Below the pieces are notes generated by a model. That model had not been told where the DNA came from. It saw only the letters and a list, made by a program, of their open reading frames with translations, and made no database searches. A DNA stretch of 39,276 bases from Solirubrobacterales bacterium (GTDB taxonomy: Bacteria > Actinomycetota > Thermoleophilia > Solirubrobacterales > Solirubrobacteraceae), in assembly GCA_003137075.1 (NCBI GenBank), contig PLES01000176.1, positions 65,007 to 104,282 on the forward strand, given 5' to 3'. Below are positions 15,884 through 24,874 of the stretch, in pieces (within the stretch, counting starts at the first letter, position 1; the number at the start of each line of letters is the position of its first letter). A program made the position numbers and the translations under genes.

Positions 15884-16246
15884 ATGGCCCTGGCAGACAC
15901 CTTCACAGCGATCGTTGAATCGCTGCCGGACGACTGGACCGACCTCGAGCTCGATCTTCGAATCCTTGAGGAACGTCGGTATGTCGAGGCCTCGACGCTG
16001 CTGGTCATCTGCAATCCGCATCCGTACTCGAAGTACGACTGGCATTGGCGCCTGCAGGTCGCGCATCGCTTCGGACACGCCGCCTCGGTTGAGGCGGTAC
16101 ACACCGGACTCAAGCTGCTCGACGACGCCGGCATCGCCGGTGAGCTGGTGGTACGCGAGACCCGCACCGGTCGCGTGGAGACCGTCCAGATGTGGGGCCG
16201 CCCAGAGTCGGTCCGCGAAGAGTTCCGCCTGCGCCGCGCGCAGTAG
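15884..16246 (+). CDS. Conserved hypothetical protein (120 residues)
   Basis: A soluble mixed alpha/beta protein with no signal peptide. It begins with an acidic helix (DTFTAIVESLPDDWTDLELD) and contains the unusual stretch NPHPYSKYDWHWRLQVAHRF, rich in His, Tyr and Trp, then GLKLLDDAGIAGELVVRETR. I do not recognise a family. The composition, GC-rich third positions and lack of a competing frame support a real gene. It is divergent from ygfZ and converges on a binding-lipoprotein gene, with an inverted repeat at the junction. Confidence 0.75.
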   Translation: MALADTFTAIVESLPDDWTDLELDLRILEERRYVEASTLLVICNPHPYSKYDWHWRLQVAHRFGHAASVEAVHTGLKLLDDAGIAGELVVRETRTGRVETVQMWGRPESVREEFRLRRAQ

Positions 16247-16275
16247 GAGCGCGCCTCGCGGGGTCTCCGCTCCTA
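16244..16275. terminator. Convergent-junction inverted repeat
   Basis: TAGGAGCG (16244-16251, containing the stop codon of the 120-residue gene) and CGCTCCTA (16268-16275) are perfect complements with a 16-nt loop. It lies between two convergent genes, so it may act on both strands. There is no T-run. Confidence 0.45.
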
Positions 16276-16286
16276 TCGAGCGGGGA

Positions 16287-17321
16287 TCACTTCGGCAAGA
16301 ACGCCGGGTCGAACATCGTCGCCACGTCGGGCTTGTGCGTCACGATCTTGAACTTGGCCTCCCACTGCGCCCAGGCGTTGAGGATCGACGGCTTGAGCGC
16401 GCCGTAGCTGCCGCCACCTGCCGGCAAAAACGCTGGGAGCTCTGCGTGGAGCTGTTCGCTGACCGCTGTGTCGGAGAGGCCGCTGACCTGTGACTCCAGT
16501 GCCTGCTCGCCGACCTTAGGGTCCTTGAGCACAGCGTCATAGCCCTCCACGAGGGCGTGCACCAGACCGCGAGCGAGGCTCGGGTCCTTGCGGAGCTCAG
16601 AACGGGTTGCGCTGACGATCAGCTCGGGGTAGGGGGGAGCGCCGTAGTCCTCGACACGGAAGACGTGAAAGCCGCCTGGCTTCTGATGGCTGAGCTGGAC
16701 TCCCTCGTCGTTCCAGAACGCGGTCGCCGCCGCCACACGGCCATCGACCAGATCGGGAACGGCGTTGTAGCCGATCGTGATCGTCTTGATCTTGCTCGGA
16801 TCTCCGCCTGAGCCGGCGACGATCGAGCGCAGTACCGCCAGATCACTCGGATCGCCGGTAACACCGACTCTCTGGCCCGCGAGGTCACGTGGGCTCGGGA
16901 ACTGCTTCTGGGCGATCACTGAAGCCAGCGGGCGTTCGACGATCGCCATGATCCCGACCAGGTTGCGGCCCTGCGCGTCGGCTATGGCCAGGTCGTGAAT
17001 GTCGAGGATCGCGAAGTTGACCTTGCCCTCGGCCAGCAGATCGATCGCGTCGGTGCTCTCGCCCGGGATGATCACGTGCAGCTTGACGCCGTTGGCGGCG
17101 TCGTAATGACGCGCCAGGGCGGTATAGATACCCGAATGGATCGCGTTGGGCGTGAAATCAAGCACCAGCGACGCGGATTGCGTCACCGAACTCTTGGCCG
17201 ACGCGATCGTGGCGGTGAAGGTCTTGGTCGGCCTGCTGGAGCCGCAGGCGCTGACGACGCCAACGACCGCTAGGGCCGCGGCGATCAGCGTCGCGGCCCT
17301 GCGCGATCGGGACGATCCCAC
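16287..17321 (-). CDS. ABC-type substrate-binding lipoprotein, NMT1/THI5-like
   Basis: A lipoprotein signal ends in VSAC with the lipidated Cys at residue 26. The mature protein has the NMT1/THI5 (ThiY-like) start LVLDFTPNAIHSGIYTALA, then GESTDAIDLLAEGKVNFAI and GVTGDPSDLAVLRSIV. These proteins bind pyrimidine or thiamine precursors or related heteroaromatic ligands for ABC uptake. No permease or ATPase gene is adjacent, so it is an orphan component here. The GTG start shares a base with the TAG of the upstream secreted-protein gene (TAGTG), implying translational coupling. Ligand identity is not determinable from sequence. Confidence 0.88.
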   Translation of the reverse strand: MGSSRSRRAATLIAAALAVVGVVSACGSSRPTKTFTATIASAKSSVTQSASLVLDFTPNAIHSGIYTALARHYDAANGVKLHVIIPGESTDAIDLLAEGKVNFAILDIHDLAIADAQGRNLVGIMAIVERPLASVIAQKQFPSPRDLAGQRVGVTGDPSDLAVLRSIVAGSGGDPSKIKTITIGYNAVPDLVDGRVAAATAFWNDEGVQLSHQKPGGFHVFRVEDYGAPPYPELIVSATRSELRKDPSLARGLVHALVEGYDAVLKDPKVGEQALESQVSGLSDTAVSEQLHAELPAFLPAGGGSYGALKPSILNAWAQWEAKFKIVTHKPDVATMFDPAFLPK

Positions 17322-19153
17322 TACTTCTTGTGCTTCTTCAACGGGGTGATCTTCAGCTTATGGGTGACGCTGAAGCTGCCAAACGCGTCCTTGGTGCCAA
17401 CCAACAACGATGCCTTGAGCTTGTCATGGTCGCGCAGCAACAGGCTCTTGCCGGCCTTGGTCAGCTTGATCTTGAGGCTGTGCTTGCCGCTGGAGAACGC
17501 GAACTTGCCGGCGCCGAGCTTGAGCAGCTTGGCTCCCTTGGACTTCAATGCGCCAACATCGGCTGCGCTGGCTGATGCCGCCGGCACGTCGATCGTGATC
17601 GTCACCGAGCAGGCCGCACTGCACGTGATCGTCAGCGTCACCGTTGAGCCCGTTGTCGTTGCCGCGGGCGGAGTTGAGGCCGCTGCCTGCGCGGCGACAA
17701 TCGCATCGGCGGAGTCGAACTGCTGTGCGAAGACCGAACCGTTATCGGTCCACACCGCCCAGCCCTTGCCGTCAGCACCGACGGCGCTGGTGGCATCCGA
17801 GATGCCGCCGCCGGAGTTGGTCTGAAGCGCAGCTGAGCTCCAGGCACCGCCGGCCGGGGAGGCCGGAACCGAGTAGTCGAACGTCCCGGTATGGGTGTTG
17901 AACTGGTACGCAATCGGGCTGTACGACAGCTCCAGGGGGCCACCGCCGCCGCCCAGCAGGTACGTGGCGTAGATATTGCCATCGGCATCCTGTGAGAGGG
18001 CGCCCTGCTGTTCACCGTGCCCGGAGTAGATCGTCACCGGGCTGGTGTCGAAGTTCTGGTGAGCCGCGTCAAAGGCGTGATAGACGACCGCCGCCTTGTT
18101 CTCGTTGTCCTCCAGCACGCCGAAGCCGCTCGTACCCCCGGCCACAGCCGGGTAGTCGTATCCGCAGTCCGCGAGCGTAACCGGCTTGTCCCAGGCGCTT
18201 CCGGCGGTCCCCGGTGAGAGGTTGTAGTTGTTGGCGGAAGATTGCGCTCCGGTTCCGTAGACGAAGTCGAGCCCGTACGCATCGGACCCTGAGCAACCCA
18301 GGTTGCCGTTCGAGAAAAGCGTGCTGAATATGCCCATCACGCCGCCGGTCGGCGCTGTGGGCGCCGGTACCCCTGGTCCGGTACCTGGCTGCGAGACGAA
18401 CTCGCCAGAGACGTTGCTGACCTGATCCTGATCGGTGTTTGGCTGCAGGATCGCGAAGGGCAACGGCAGGCTGCTGTCATTCACCGTGACGCCGTTGCAC
18501 TTGTCGGTCGAGCACTCAGCCGGTGAGGTCAGCGGGAAGGCGTTGAACGTCGGTGGCGCTCCGCCTCCGGGAAGGAAGCTCGCCGCGCTATCCCAGCCGT
18601 AACCGAGATCCCCACCTGGCAGCACCAAGGCGCTGACCGGGCCGGTGTCGGCGCTGAGGATTCCGTCCGCGACCGAGAGACCGCCGTCAACGATGCCGAA
18701 GCTGGCGCCACCGTCGGTGGACTGCCACTCCTGCTCTGGCTCGTAATCTCCCGAGCTGCTGCCGGCGGCGCCGTATACGTCCGCCAGGATGGCCACGGTC
18801 GTGCCGTCGAGCACAATCTGGACGCCGTCAATGTGGCCGGCTGAGTCAGCTGCGTAAAGGTCGCCACTGTGCAAGCAGCTGGTCGCGCCCTGCGGAAGGA
18901 CGCAGTACTGGACAAAGTCAGGGGCGTCGGCCAGGTCGTCGGTGTCTGCCCAGGCGATGTAAGCGGTTCCGCTGCCGTCGACCGTGACCGCCGGCTGTCC
19001 CGCTTCGTACGGAGTGCCGATGTTCACCGCGGTGCCACTGAGCGCCGACGCGGATCCGGTCGCGAGCGTCGCCAGGCCGATCGAGGCGATGACCGCTGTC
19101 ACGAGCGTGAGACCAAATAGTCGCCTGCTCAAGTTGTTCCAGACATATGCCAT
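17321..19153 (-). CDS. Large secreted protein of unknown function, propeller-like
   Basis: A Sec signal peptide is clear: Arg-rich start, hydrophobic core LTLVTAVIASIGLATLATG, and a likely cut after SASA near residue 38. The 610-residue protein has repeated short strands with Asp/Gly turns (VTVDGSGTAYIAWADTDD, AVGADGKGWAVWTDNG, LSQDADGNIYATYLLGG), suggesting a beta-propeller or sialidase-like fold. A Ser/Thr/Ala-rich segment with Cys pairs (LTITCSAACSVTITIDV, about residue 510) leads to a basic C-terminal domain ending KKHKK. I recall similar tails in secreted Thermoleophilia proteins. It is coupled to the binding lipoprotein downstream, so it may be a cell-surface partner. No enzyme motif was found. 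Confidence 0.8.
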   Translation of the reverse strand: MAYVWNNLSRRLFGLTLVTAVIASIGLATLATGSASALSGTAVNIGTPYEAGQPAVTVDGSGTAYIAWADTDDLADAPDFVQYCVLPQGATSCLHSGDLYAADSAGHIDGVQIVLDGTTVAILADVYGAAGSSSGDYEPEQEWQSTDGGASFGIVDGGLSVADGILSADTGPVSALVLPGGDLGYGWDSAASFLPGGGAPPTFNAFPLTSPAECSTDKCNGVTVNDSSLPLPFAILQPNTDQDQVSNVSGEFVSQPGTGPGVPAPTAPTGGVMGIFSTLFSNGNLGCSGSDAYGLDFVYGTGAQSSANNYNLSPGTAGSAWDKPVTLADCGYDYPAVAGGTSGFGVLEDNENKAAVVYHAFDAAHQNFDTSPVTIYSGHGEQQGALSQDADGNIYATYLLGGGGGPLELSYSPIAYQFNTHTGTFDYSVPASPAGGAWSSAALQTNSGGGISDATSAVGADGKGWAVWTDNGSVFAQQFDSADAIVAAQAAASTPPAATTTGSTVTLTITCSAACSVTITIDVPAASASAADVGALKSKGAKLLKLGAGKFAFSSGKHSLKIKLTKAGKSLLLRDHDKLKASLLVGTKDAFGSFSVTHKLKITPLKKHKK

Positions 19154-19215
19154 AACGCCCCCCGGCGGTTGTTTGACGAGGCCGACCGGCCCCGCTCATT
19201 AACATAACCAAGTGA

Positions 19216-21438
19216 ATGCGCCGTCGCGTCACCTTTAGCCGCAACTTAACGCTCTCGCTCTCCCGGACCTGCCAGTGCTACTGCAAGTACTGCTCGTTCG
19301 CGACTCACCAGGCCCATCTGCACGAGCCTGAGGAGGTGCTGGCGCTGCTCGACACCGCCGTCAAGCGCCACCGCGCCAAGGAGCTGCTGGTGCTGACCGG
19401 GGAGCGGCCGGAGGTCAACGCAGGCGTCAAGGCCAAGCTCGCCGCGCTCGGTTTTGACGACTTCGTCGGATATGTCGTCTGGGTCTGTGAGCAGGCACTG
19501 CAACGCGGTCTGCTGCCGCACACAAACCTCGGTGTCCTGGCCGAAGCGGACCTCGCGCGTCTGCGCGAAGTGACCGCGTCGCAGGGCCTGATGCTGGAGT
19601 CGGTAAACCCGGATCTGGTCGCGCACCAGGGCTCACCGACGAAGCACCCGCTGGCCCGGATGGAGACGATCCGCGCCGCCGGCAAGCTGAAGATCCCGTT
19701 CACCAGCGGCATCCTCGTCGGCATCGGCGAGAGCCGCGAAGAGCGGCTCGGTGCGCTCGACGCGCTCGCCGAGGTGCATGCGCAGTACGGGCACCTGCAA
19801 GAGGTGATCATCCAGAACTTCGTTCCTCACCAGAGCTATTACGGCCAGGAGCCGGCCGAGATCGCGACCGAAGCCGCTGCTGACTACTGGCGTACGGGCA
19901 TCGGCCACGGCCCGCAGCTCGCGACGCCGGGCTGGGCCTGCGAGGTCACGATCGACGACCTCAAGGAGCTGATCGGCTACGCCCGTCAGCTGATGCCCGA
20001 CATCGGCATTCAGGTGCCGCCGAACCTCTCAGACTGGTGGCCGGAGCTCGTCGCCGCCGGCGCTACGGACCTCGGCGGTCTGAGCGCCAACGGCGACCAC
20101 ATCAGCCCCGAGCATCCCTTCCCATCGCCCGCACATGTGCGCAAACGCCTCGCGCAGGACGGCTACGCGCTCTCCGAGCGGCTCTGCGTATACCCCGAGT
20201 TCATCGATCCCGACTGGATCTCACGCGGCGTCATGGATCTGATCAAGACCGACTACTGGTCATTCATCCCGCGGCGAGGCAGCGGCCGGCGCGGCGAGGT
20301 CACGGTCTCGCCGGACGTGGCAGGACGCGCGATCGACCGTGCCGCCGGCGGCCATGAGCTCACCCCGGAGGAGCTGACGGCGCTGTTCTCCGAGCAGCGG
20401 CCCGAGGTGATCGAGGAGATGCGCGCGGCCGCCGACGCTTTGCGGTCGGAACTGGCGGGCGACACCGTCACGTTCGTCGTCAACCGCAACATCAACGTCT
20501 CCAACGTCTGCACTGTCGGCTGTGCGTTCTGCGGGTTCGGTCAGAGCAAGCGCTCACCCGACGCCTACGAGCACTCCGAGGCGGAGTTCGCGGCGCGGAT
20601 CGCAGACGCCATCAGCTTTGGCGCAACCGAGCTCTGCATCCAGTCGGGCATCCACCCGGACTGGACCCTCGAGACCTATCTGCAATGGCTGCGGTTCGCC
20701 AAGCAAGAGGCGCCGCAGCTACACCTTCACGCCTACTCGCCGATGGAGATCGCGCACATGTGCGACATCTCTGGGCTGCCGCCAGCAGAGGTCTTCGAGC
20801 AGCTGCGCGAAGCCGGCCTCGGCTCAACGCCGGGGACCGCCGCCGAAGTGCTGCACGACGGCGTGCGCGAGCGCATCTCTCCCAACAAGCTCCCGGTCGC
20901 CCGCTGGGTCGAGATCATCGAGGCCTCGCACCGCGCGGGCCTTCGGTCCACAGCGACCGTGATGTTCGGACACATCGAGGAACCCTGGGAACTGGCCGAG
21001 CACATGCGGGTGATCCGCGGGCTGCAGGAGCGCACCGGCGGCATCACTGAGTTCGTACCGCTCTCCTTCATCCCGTTCCAGACGCTGCTGGGCCGCACCC
21101 ACGGGATCGACGAGATCACGCCGGAGGAGAACCTCAAGCACACCGCCGTCTTCCGGCTGGCGCTGGGACGCACGATCCCGAACGTTCAAGCGAGCTGGGT
21201 GAAGATGGGGCTTGAGTCGGCCACCGAGGCGTTGCGCTGGGGCGTTAACGACCTGGGCGGGACCTTGATGGAGGAGTCGATCAGCCGTCTGGCGGGCTCC
21301 TACCACGGGGTCAAGCTCGAACCCGCGGACCTGATCGCCGCCGCCCACAGTGCCGGGCGCCCGGCTGCCGAACGCACGACGCTGTACGGCATCCGCAAGC
21401 AGTATCCCCTGCCTTCCGGGACGGTCCTACCGGCCTGA
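19216..21438 (+). CDS. fbiC: FO synthase FbiC (fused CofG/CofH, radical SAM)
   Basis: FbiC makes FO, the deazaflavin of coenzyme F420, from 5-amino-6-ribitylamino-uracil and tyrosine. Two radical SAM halves are visible. The N-terminal (CofG-like) half has Cys19-x3-Cys23-x2-Cys26, with an extra Cys21 in the loop (TCQCYCKYCSFA). The C-terminal (CofH-like) half has Cys432-x3-Cys436-x2-Cys439 (CTVGCAFCGF). VVNRNINVSNVC, HAYSPMEIAH and NDLGGTLMEESISRLAG are family stretches. At 740 residues it lacks most of the N-terminal extension of mycobacterial FbiC. No clear ribosome site precedes the ATG. The other F420 genes lie about 13 kb away (34.5-37 kb). Confidence 0.96.
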   Translation: MRRRVTFSRNLTLSLSRTCQCYCKYCSFATHQAHLHEPEEVLALLDTAVKRHRAKELLVLTGERPEVNAGVKAKLAALGFDDFVGYVVWVCEQALQRGLLPHTNLGVLAEADLARLREVTASQGLMLESVNPDLVAHQGSPTKHPLARMETIRAAGKLKIPFTSGILVGIGESREERLGALDALAEVHAQYGHLQEVIIQNFVPHQSYYGQEPAEIATEAAADYWRTGIGHGPQLATPGWACEVTIDDLKELIGYARQLMPDIGIQVPPNLSDWWPELVAAGATDLGGLSANGDHISPEHPFPSPAHVRKRLAQDGYALSERLCVYPEFIDPDWISRGVMDLIKTDYWSFIPRRGSGRRGEVTVSPDVAGRAIDRAAGGHELTPEELTALFSEQRPEVIEEMRAAADALRSELAGDTVTFVVNRNINVSNVCTVGCAFCGFGQSKRSPDAYEHSEAEFAARIADAISFGATELCIQSGIHPDWTLETYLQWLRFAKQEAPQLHLHAYSPMEIAHMCDISGLPPAEVFEQLREAGLGSTPGTAAEVLHDGVRERISPNKLPVARWVEIIEASHRAGLRSTATVMFGHIEEPWELAEHMRVIRGLQERTGGITEFVPLSFIPFQTLLGRTHGIDEITPEENLKHTAVFRLALGRTIPNVQASWVKMGLESATEALRWGVNDLGGTLMEESISRLAGSYHGVKLEPADLIAAAHSAGRPAAERTTLYGIRKQYPLPSGTVLPA

Positions 21439-21540
21439 CGGTTTGGCAGGACGCGCGCCCGGACAGTCTCTTTCCGGTCAATCATTAGACGCGCGTTAGG
21501 CGCCGTAATGCACCGGCATTTGACCGTTTGCAGTACTAAT

Positions 21541-21555
21541 CTTGTTTGTAACAAG
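21541..21555. promoter_or_regulatory. Inverted repeat upstream of the lipase-like gene
   Basis: CTTGTT-TGT-AACAAG is a perfect 6-bp inverted repeat with a 3-nt centre in the 177-bp spacer between fbiC and the hydrolase gene. It lies about 60 bp before the start codon, in AT-rich sequence, so an operator is plausible. No regulator is linked. Confidence 0.4.
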
Positions 21556-21615
21556 CCTCACTTAGTTGCACCCGTTGGTCGATAACAGAGGCATCACGAG
21601 GTAGGGAGGCTCACC

Positions 21616-22911
21616 GTGAGTGTCTTTGATGTAGCCAGGACGACTGGTTCCCAGATCCGTAGTACCGGGGCCCAGGTATGGACAACCGGAGGGCACCTGC
21701 GGACCACCGGTTCGCATCTGACGGTGATTTCGACGCCGCGCCGGCGCCGGCCTTGGAGCGAGGACTTCTACCAGTCGCCACTGACGCCCAAGCAGCTCGC
21801 CAATCTGTCACCGGGCGCGGTTCTGCGCTGCGAACCGATGGACGCATATCTGATCCCCGGGGTGCGCCTGCGCGCCCGCGCCCAGCGTCTGCTCTACCGC
21901 TCGACCGGCGCGCTCGGAGAGCCGACCGCGGTCTCCGGAACTCTGCTGTTGCCCGAGCGCGGCAAGCAGGACCGGATCCGGCCGCTGATCGGCTTCGCGG
22001 TCGGCACGCACGGCATCGGCGACCACGCCGCTCCCTCACGACTGCTTTCAACCGGGCGCGACTGGGAGGCAAGCCTGATCGCGCACGTGCTGGCGCGCGG
22101 TTACGCCGTCGCGGTCACCGATTACCAGGGGCTCGGCACTCCCGGAGACCACGTCTACATGGTCGGCCAGGCGCTCGGCAAGAACGTGATTGATGTGATG
22201 CGCGCAGCCGCTGAGCTCGCGCCCGATGAGGTCCGGACCGACGGGCCGTGCGGTGTCGTCGGCTACTCCGAAGGCGGCGCCGCCGCGGCCTGGGCGGCAC
22301 AGCTGCAGCCGACTTACGCGCCCGAATTGGCGCTCGCGGGTGTCGCCGCCGGCGCTGCCGCGGCCGACATGGAGCTGGCCGGCCCGGTGCTCGACGGCAG
22401 CTTCTTCTCCTTCTTCGTCGCCTACGGGGCGATCGGCTACTCAGCCGCATACCCCGAGCTGGAGCTCGACCGCTACCTGACCCCGAAGGCCAAAGCTCCG
22501 ATTGAGATGCTGCGCAACTCGAACGTGTTCCAGGCCGCGATCCACGGACCGCGATTCGCCAAGGCCAGCGAGCTCACCGAGCCGAACGTGATGGATCTGC
22601 CGGAGTGGCGCGCGCGGCTGCGCGAGAACCGTCTCGGCGCGATCGCCCCGGCTGTGCCGGTGCTGCTGCACCACGCCAAGCACGATCAGATCGTGGCGTT
22701 CGAACACAGCCAGCGGCTGCTGGACGACTGGCTGACACTGGGTGTCGATGTGAAGCTGCACGTCACGCGCGGTGGGCTCGACCACATCAGCGGCGGCGTG
22801 GCCGGCTCGCCGGTCGCGCTCGAATGGCTCTCCAAGCGGCTCGAGCGTCGCTCGCTGGCGACGCCCTCCAACGTCGTTCAGCTCACGCCGGTCAGAGCTC
22901 GCGCTGCCTGA
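21616..22911 (+). CDS. Lipase-like alpha/beta hydrolase with N-terminal heptad repeats
   Basis: The 431-residue protein has the nucleophile elbow GYSEGG (Ser218), a probable acid Asp in HHAKHDQIV and a catalytic His in GGLDHISGG. The arrangement and the stretch THGIGDHAAPS match the secretory-lipase (LIP) family, which hydrolyses esters. No signal peptide is visible. Instead, residues 8-35 form four tandem heptads: RTTGSQI, RSTGAQV, WTTGGHL, RTTGSHL. The GTG start at 21616 is supported by GGGAGG seven bases upstream. The C-terminus is basic. It ends before a strong hairpin (22929-22948). Substrate unknown; cell-wall or storage lipid is a guess. Confidence 0.85.
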   Translation: MSVFDVARTTGSQIRSTGAQVWTTGGHLRTTGSHLTVISTPRRRRPWSEDFYQSPLTPKQLANLSPGAVLRCEPMDAYLIPGVRLRARAQRLLYRSTGALGEPTAVSGTLLLPERGKQDRIRPLIGFAVGTHGIGDHAAPSRLLSTGRDWEASLIAHVLARGYAVAVTDYQGLGTPGDHVYMVGQALGKNVIDVMRAAAELAPDEVRTDGPCGVVGYSEGGAAAAWAAQLQPTYAPELALAGVAAGAAAADMELAGPVLDGSFFSFFVAYGAIGYSAAYPELELDRYLTPKAKAPIEMLRNSNVFQAAIHGPRFAKASELTEPNVMDLPEWRARLRENRLGAIAPAVPVLLHHAKHDQIVAFEHSQRLLDDWLTLGVDVKLHVTRGGLDHISGGVAGSPVALEWLSKRLERRSLATPSNVVQLTPVRARAA

Positions 22912-22928
22912 GCCGGCTTGGCGCATAA

Positions 22929-22948
22929 GTCCCCCCGAACGGGGGGAC
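22929..22948 (+). terminator. GC hairpin between lipase gene and fabD
   Basis: GTCCCCCC (22929-22936), loop GAAC and GGGGGGAC (22941-22948) make a perfect 8-bp stem 17 bases after the lipase stop. There is no following T-run, as is common for actinobacterial terminators. It separates the lipase from the fatty acid synthesis operon. Confidence 0.6.
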
Positions 22949-23001
22949 CCTCAAAGCGGTCGGCACACGCCTGTCGGCGCGGACGCGTAGGGTAAGGTCC
23001 G

Positions 23002-23844
23002 ATGACCACAGCCGTTCTTTTCCCCGGACAGGGCAGCCAAACCCCGGAGATGCGTGAAACGGTCGCGCAGCTGCGCCCTGACCTGCTCGCGCTCGCCGTC
23101 GAGGTAGTCGGCGAAGACCCCTTCTTACGCGTCGACGACGGCACCAGGTTCGCCCAGCCGGCGATCTTCTGCGCGAGCCTCGCGGGCTGGGCCGGACTCG
23201 ACGAGGAGACCAGGCAGCAGGCGCAGTACATGGCCGGCCACTCACTCGGTGAGCTCGGCGCGCTGGTCGCAGCTGGAGTGCTGTCCGAACGCGACGGCTT
23301 GGAGCTCGTCGCTCTGCGCGGACGACTCATGCAGGAAGCCGGCGAGACGGCGGGCGACGGCGGCATGATCGCGTTGCTCGGCGCTGACGCGGCGGAACGC
23401 GCGAACGAGGTGGCGCAGCCGCATGGGCTTTCGATCGCGAACGACAACTCGCCCCAGCAGGTCGTGCTCTCGGGGCTGCGCTCGGCGCTGCCCGACGCTG
23501 AGCGAACCGCCAAGGAGATCGGCCTGCGGGCGATGATCCTCCCGGTGACGGGCGCGTTCCACTCACCGCTGATGGCCTCAGCGGTACCCGAGTTTGAGGC
23601 GGCACTGGCCGCGGTTGAGGTCAACGAACCGCATGTGACCGTGATCTCGGCCGTGACCGCCGAGCCGTTCGACGATGTCAGAGTCCGGTTGGCACAGGCC
23701 CTGACCGGCGCCGTTCGCTGGCGCGAGCTGTTGCTTGAGCTGCACGCACGCGGCGTGCAGCGATACGTCGAGGTCGGGCCCGGCAAGGTCCTGACCGGCC
23801 TCGCCAAGCGCACACTCAAAGACGTGGAGCTGGTGAATGTCTGA
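23002..23844 (+). CDS. fabD: Malonyl-CoA:ACP transacylase FabD
   Basis: FabD loads malonyl from CoA onto acyl carrier protein for type II fatty acid synthesis. The N-terminal FPGQGSQ and the active-site GHSLGE (Ser near residue 81) are diagnostic; PVTGAFHSPLM contains the catalytic His. The length of 280 residues is a little short of the usual 300-310. The ATG has TAAGGT a few bases upstream. It is the first gene of a five-gene operon and overlaps fabG by eight bases. A FabH gene, often adjacent, is not present here. Confidence 0.95.
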   Translation: MTTAVLFPGQGSQTPEMRETVAQLRPDLLALAVEVVGEDPFLRVDDGTRFAQPAIFCASLAGWAGLDEETRQQAQYMAGHSLGELGALVAAGVLSERDGLELVALRGRLMQEAGETAGDGGMIALLGADAAERANEVAQPHGLSIANDNSPQQVVLSGLRSALPDAERTAKEIGLRAMILPVTGAFHSPLMASAVPEFEAALAAVEVNEPHVTVISAVTAEPFDDVRVRLAQALTGAVRWRELLLELHARGVQRYVEVGPGKVLTGLAKRTLKDVELVNV

Positions 23845-24583
23845 AGCTTCATGGCCGCCGGCGGGCTGTGCGCTCGTGACCGGCGGCTCTCGCGGGATTG
23901 GTGCGGCCATCGCAAAGCAGTTGGCGGCCGACGGCTGGGCGGTCGGGGTCAACTACCGCTCTGAGAGCGCGGCCGCTGAAGCGGTCGTGGCTGAGATCGA
24001 GGCGGCCGGCGGACGCGCCTTCGCGATCGCCGCCGACGTCACCGACCCGGCCGCCCCCGCGAGTACGTTTGAAGCAGTTGAGCAGCATTTCGGCGTGCCG
24101 GTGCTGGCGTTGGTCAACAACGCCGGGATCAGCCGTGACAACCTCTCGCCGTCACTCACCGACGATGAGTGGAACGCCGTGATCGATACCAACCTGACCG
24201 CTGCGTTCCGCTTCACCAGGCAGGCGCTGAAGGCGATGATGCGAGCGCGTACGGGCAGGATCGTCAACATCGCCTCGGTGGTCGGTCTACGCGCCAACGC
24301 CGGGCAGAGCAACTATGGTGCCGCCAAGGCGGGGCTGATCCAGTTCACCCGCACGGCGGCGATTGAGGTCGCGCGCCGCGGCGTTACGATCAACGCGGTC
24401 GCGCCGGGATGGATTGAGACAGACATGACCGCGGACGTGAATAAGGATCTGCTTGACGCAGTTCCCGCCCGACGGGCGGGAACACCGGCCGAAGTGGCGG
24501 CTTGCGTAGGCTTTCTGGTCTCACAGCAGGCCAGCTATGTGACCGGGGCGGTGCTCACAGTCGATGGCGGACTGGGCGCCTAA
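23837..24583 (+). CDS. fabG: 3-oxoacyl-ACP reductase FabG
   Basis: FabG reduces 3-oxoacyl-ACP with NADPH. The 248-residue short-chain dehydrogenase shows the cofactor motif TGGSRGIG (residues 15-22), NNAG (94-97) and the catalytic triad Ser147, Tyr160 and Lys164 (SNYGAAKAG). The C-terminal VTGAVLTVDGGLGA fits the FabG clade. The start overlaps the fabD stop by eight bases, and acpP begins 22 bp after its stop, so operon membership supports FabG over other SDR activities. Confidence 0.93.
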   Translation: MSEASWPPAGCALVTGGSRGIGAAIAKQLAADGWAVGVNYRSESAAAEAVVAEIEAAGGRAFAIAADVTDPAAPASTFEAVEQHFGVPVLALVNNAGISRDNLSPSLTDDEWNAVIDTNLTAAFRFTRQALKAMMRARTGRIVNIASVVGLRANAGQSNYGAAKAGLIQFTRTAAIEVARRGVTINAVAPGWIETDMTADVNKDLLDAVPARRAGTPAEVAACVGFLVSQQASYVTGAVLTVDGGLGA

Positions 24584-24605
24584 CAACAACGAAAGAAGGA
24601 AGTAG

Positions 24606-24848
24606 ATGAGCGTTACCAAGGAGCAGGTCCAAGAGCGTGTCGTAGAGGCACTCGCGAGCTTCGGACCGGATGCCGACACGATCACGCCGTCGGCTACGTT
24701 TGAAGAGCTGGATATCGACTCGCTGGACCTGGTTGAGCTGGCCCAGATCGTTGAGGACGAGTACGGCGTCGTGCTCAAGGGTGAGGACATGAAGGAGCTC
24801 AAGACCGTCGGTGACGTGGTTGAGCTGATCAGCACGCGCGCGGCCTAG
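24606..24848 (+). CDS. acpP: Acyl carrier protein
   Basis: The 80-residue acidic helical protein contains the phosphopantetheine site DIDSLDLVEL, with the modified Ser at residue 39. It carries growing acyl chains between the Fab enzymes encoded on either side. A strong AAGGAAG ribosome site lies a few bases before the ATG, the best in this operon, consistent with the high amounts of ACP usually needed. Confidence 0.95.
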   Translation: MSVTKEQVQERVVEALASFGPDADTITPSATFEELDIDSLDLVELAQIVEDEYGVVLKGEDMKELKTVGDVVELISTRAA

Positions 24849-24874
24849 CCGTACGCCTACGCGAGGGGTTTGTG

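Noticed and set aside
22929-22948. Operator reading of the GTCCCCCC/GGGGGGAC repeat
   Set aside because: Its 4-base loop, GC stem and position right after a stop codon fit an RNA terminator better.
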